Assembly (NCBI GenBank): GCA_900660155.1
Contig: CABFPE010000240.1
Coordinates: forward strand, 309,947-342,699
DNA from: Hofstenia miamia
Taxonomy: Eukaryota; Xenacoelomorpha; Acoela; Hofsteniidae
Direction: 5' to 3'
Length of the DNA: 32,753 nt
The notes beneath the pieces were generated by a model. That model did no database searches. It was not told the DNA's origin and was given only the letters and a program-made list of their open reading frames with translations. This document shows positions 32,275 through 32,753 of this stretch, piece after piece. Position numbers and translations under genes: made by a program. Numbering within the stretch: position 1 is the first letter of the stretch; every line of letters starts with the position of its first letter.

Positions 32275-32753
32275 TTTCTAATAATAATTACTTCCATTAG
32301 CTTTATAACAACGAAACCAGTAAATTCAATAGTTAGGAAATGGACCACAATTCGGGAAAAAAATAATCATAATGTTGAAAAACTAAAATTATCGCTGACT
32401 TCTGAACATTGGCATGAAGTGTATTATGCACAAGATACTAATTCTATGATGGAAAATTTCATTTCAATCTTTGAAAAACACCTTAATATTTTCTGTCCAG
32501 AAAAGAAGATCTTAATTAACAAAAATTTTAAAAATTGTGCCTCTAAATATAATAAATCTAAACCTTGGTTAACTGATTTATCCAAAAAATTGATTATTGA
32601 AAAGAAAAATGCTTTTAAAAATTTCTTATTGACAAAATCTAGCGAAAATTTCTTAGCTTATAAAAAAGCAAGAAATTTATCAAATATTGAAAATCGTAAA
32701 TCTTTTAATAAATATATTAAAAATGAATTCAAAATTTTACCAAACCAAAAGTC
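32275..32753 (+). pseudogene. LINE (non-LTR retrotransposon) ORF2 fragment, cut by the window edge
   Basis: Frame 1 is open for 159 codons, from just after a TAA at 32272-32274 to the window end, with no start codon needed for a 5'-truncated copy. It reads like the linker between endonuclease and reverse transcriptase in jockey/CR1-type ORF2 proteins. Landmarks are HWHEVYYAQDTNSMMENFIS, HLNIFCPEKK, SKPWLTDLSKKLIIEKKNAF and AYKKARNLS, corresponding to the family's W-x-x-VY...F...CP.K...KPW(L/I)T...YK..RN run. The RT palm would follow beyond 32753. The long open frame in such AT-rich DNA suggests a fairly young copy. Whether the copy is full or 5'-truncated cannot be told here; the family-like text begins near 32330. 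Confidence 0.75.

Overview
This looks like about 33 kb of an AT-rich invertebrate nuclear genome, probably an arthropod. The call rests on the eukaryotic ceramide kinase-like gene, the low gene density, and the mix of decayed piggyBac, Ty3/gypsy, hAT, mariner-type and LINE sequences. The species cannot be named from the sequence. No rRNA, tRNA, CRISPR array or prokaryotic operon structure was seen.

Left part (1-7302): transposable elements. A non-autonomous piggyBac-like element (372-1428) has 20-bp perfect inverted repeats, TTAA at both ends and a broken N-terminal transposase remnant. Next comes a decayed Ty3/gypsy-type retroelement on the + strand (about 1699-7302), in the order gag with zinc knuckle, aspartic protease, reverse transcriptase, RNase H, integrase. 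A third reading frame follows, ending in a membrane-segment-like stretch, in the place where env sits in errantivirus-like elements. Gag-pol carries many stops and frameshifts and altered catalytic residues. The third frame is still open for 262 codons. No LTR pair was found.

Middle (8428-9735, minus strand): the one apparently intact cellular gene, a single-exon ceramide kinase-like protein of 435 aa with the GGDG lipid-kinase motif and the CX3CX2C motif typical of ceramide kinases. A small foldback repeat lies just 3' of it.

Right part (9760-32753): gene-poor, AT-rich DNA with dispersed repeat debris. It holds two diverged copies of a repeat with GC-rich ends (10142-11097 and about 29744-31250), the second split by a hAT-type MITE with a perfect 8-bp target duplication (30199-30910). 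It also holds a hAT/DUF4371 transposase scrap (about 12392-12640), a TA-flanked MITE with about 75-bp inverted repeats (15070-15916), a minus-strand reverse transcriptase/RNase H fossil of unclear class (25304-26492), and the start of a LINE ORF2 fragment running off the right edge (32275-32753). A near-identical 544/568-bp direct repeat separated by one N (20143-21255) is most likely an assembly artefact that joins two haplotypes.

I saw no convincing undescribed multi-gene system. The most unusual points are the env-position reading frame, the intronless ceramide kinase gene, the nested repeat insertion and the unclassified minus-strand RT.
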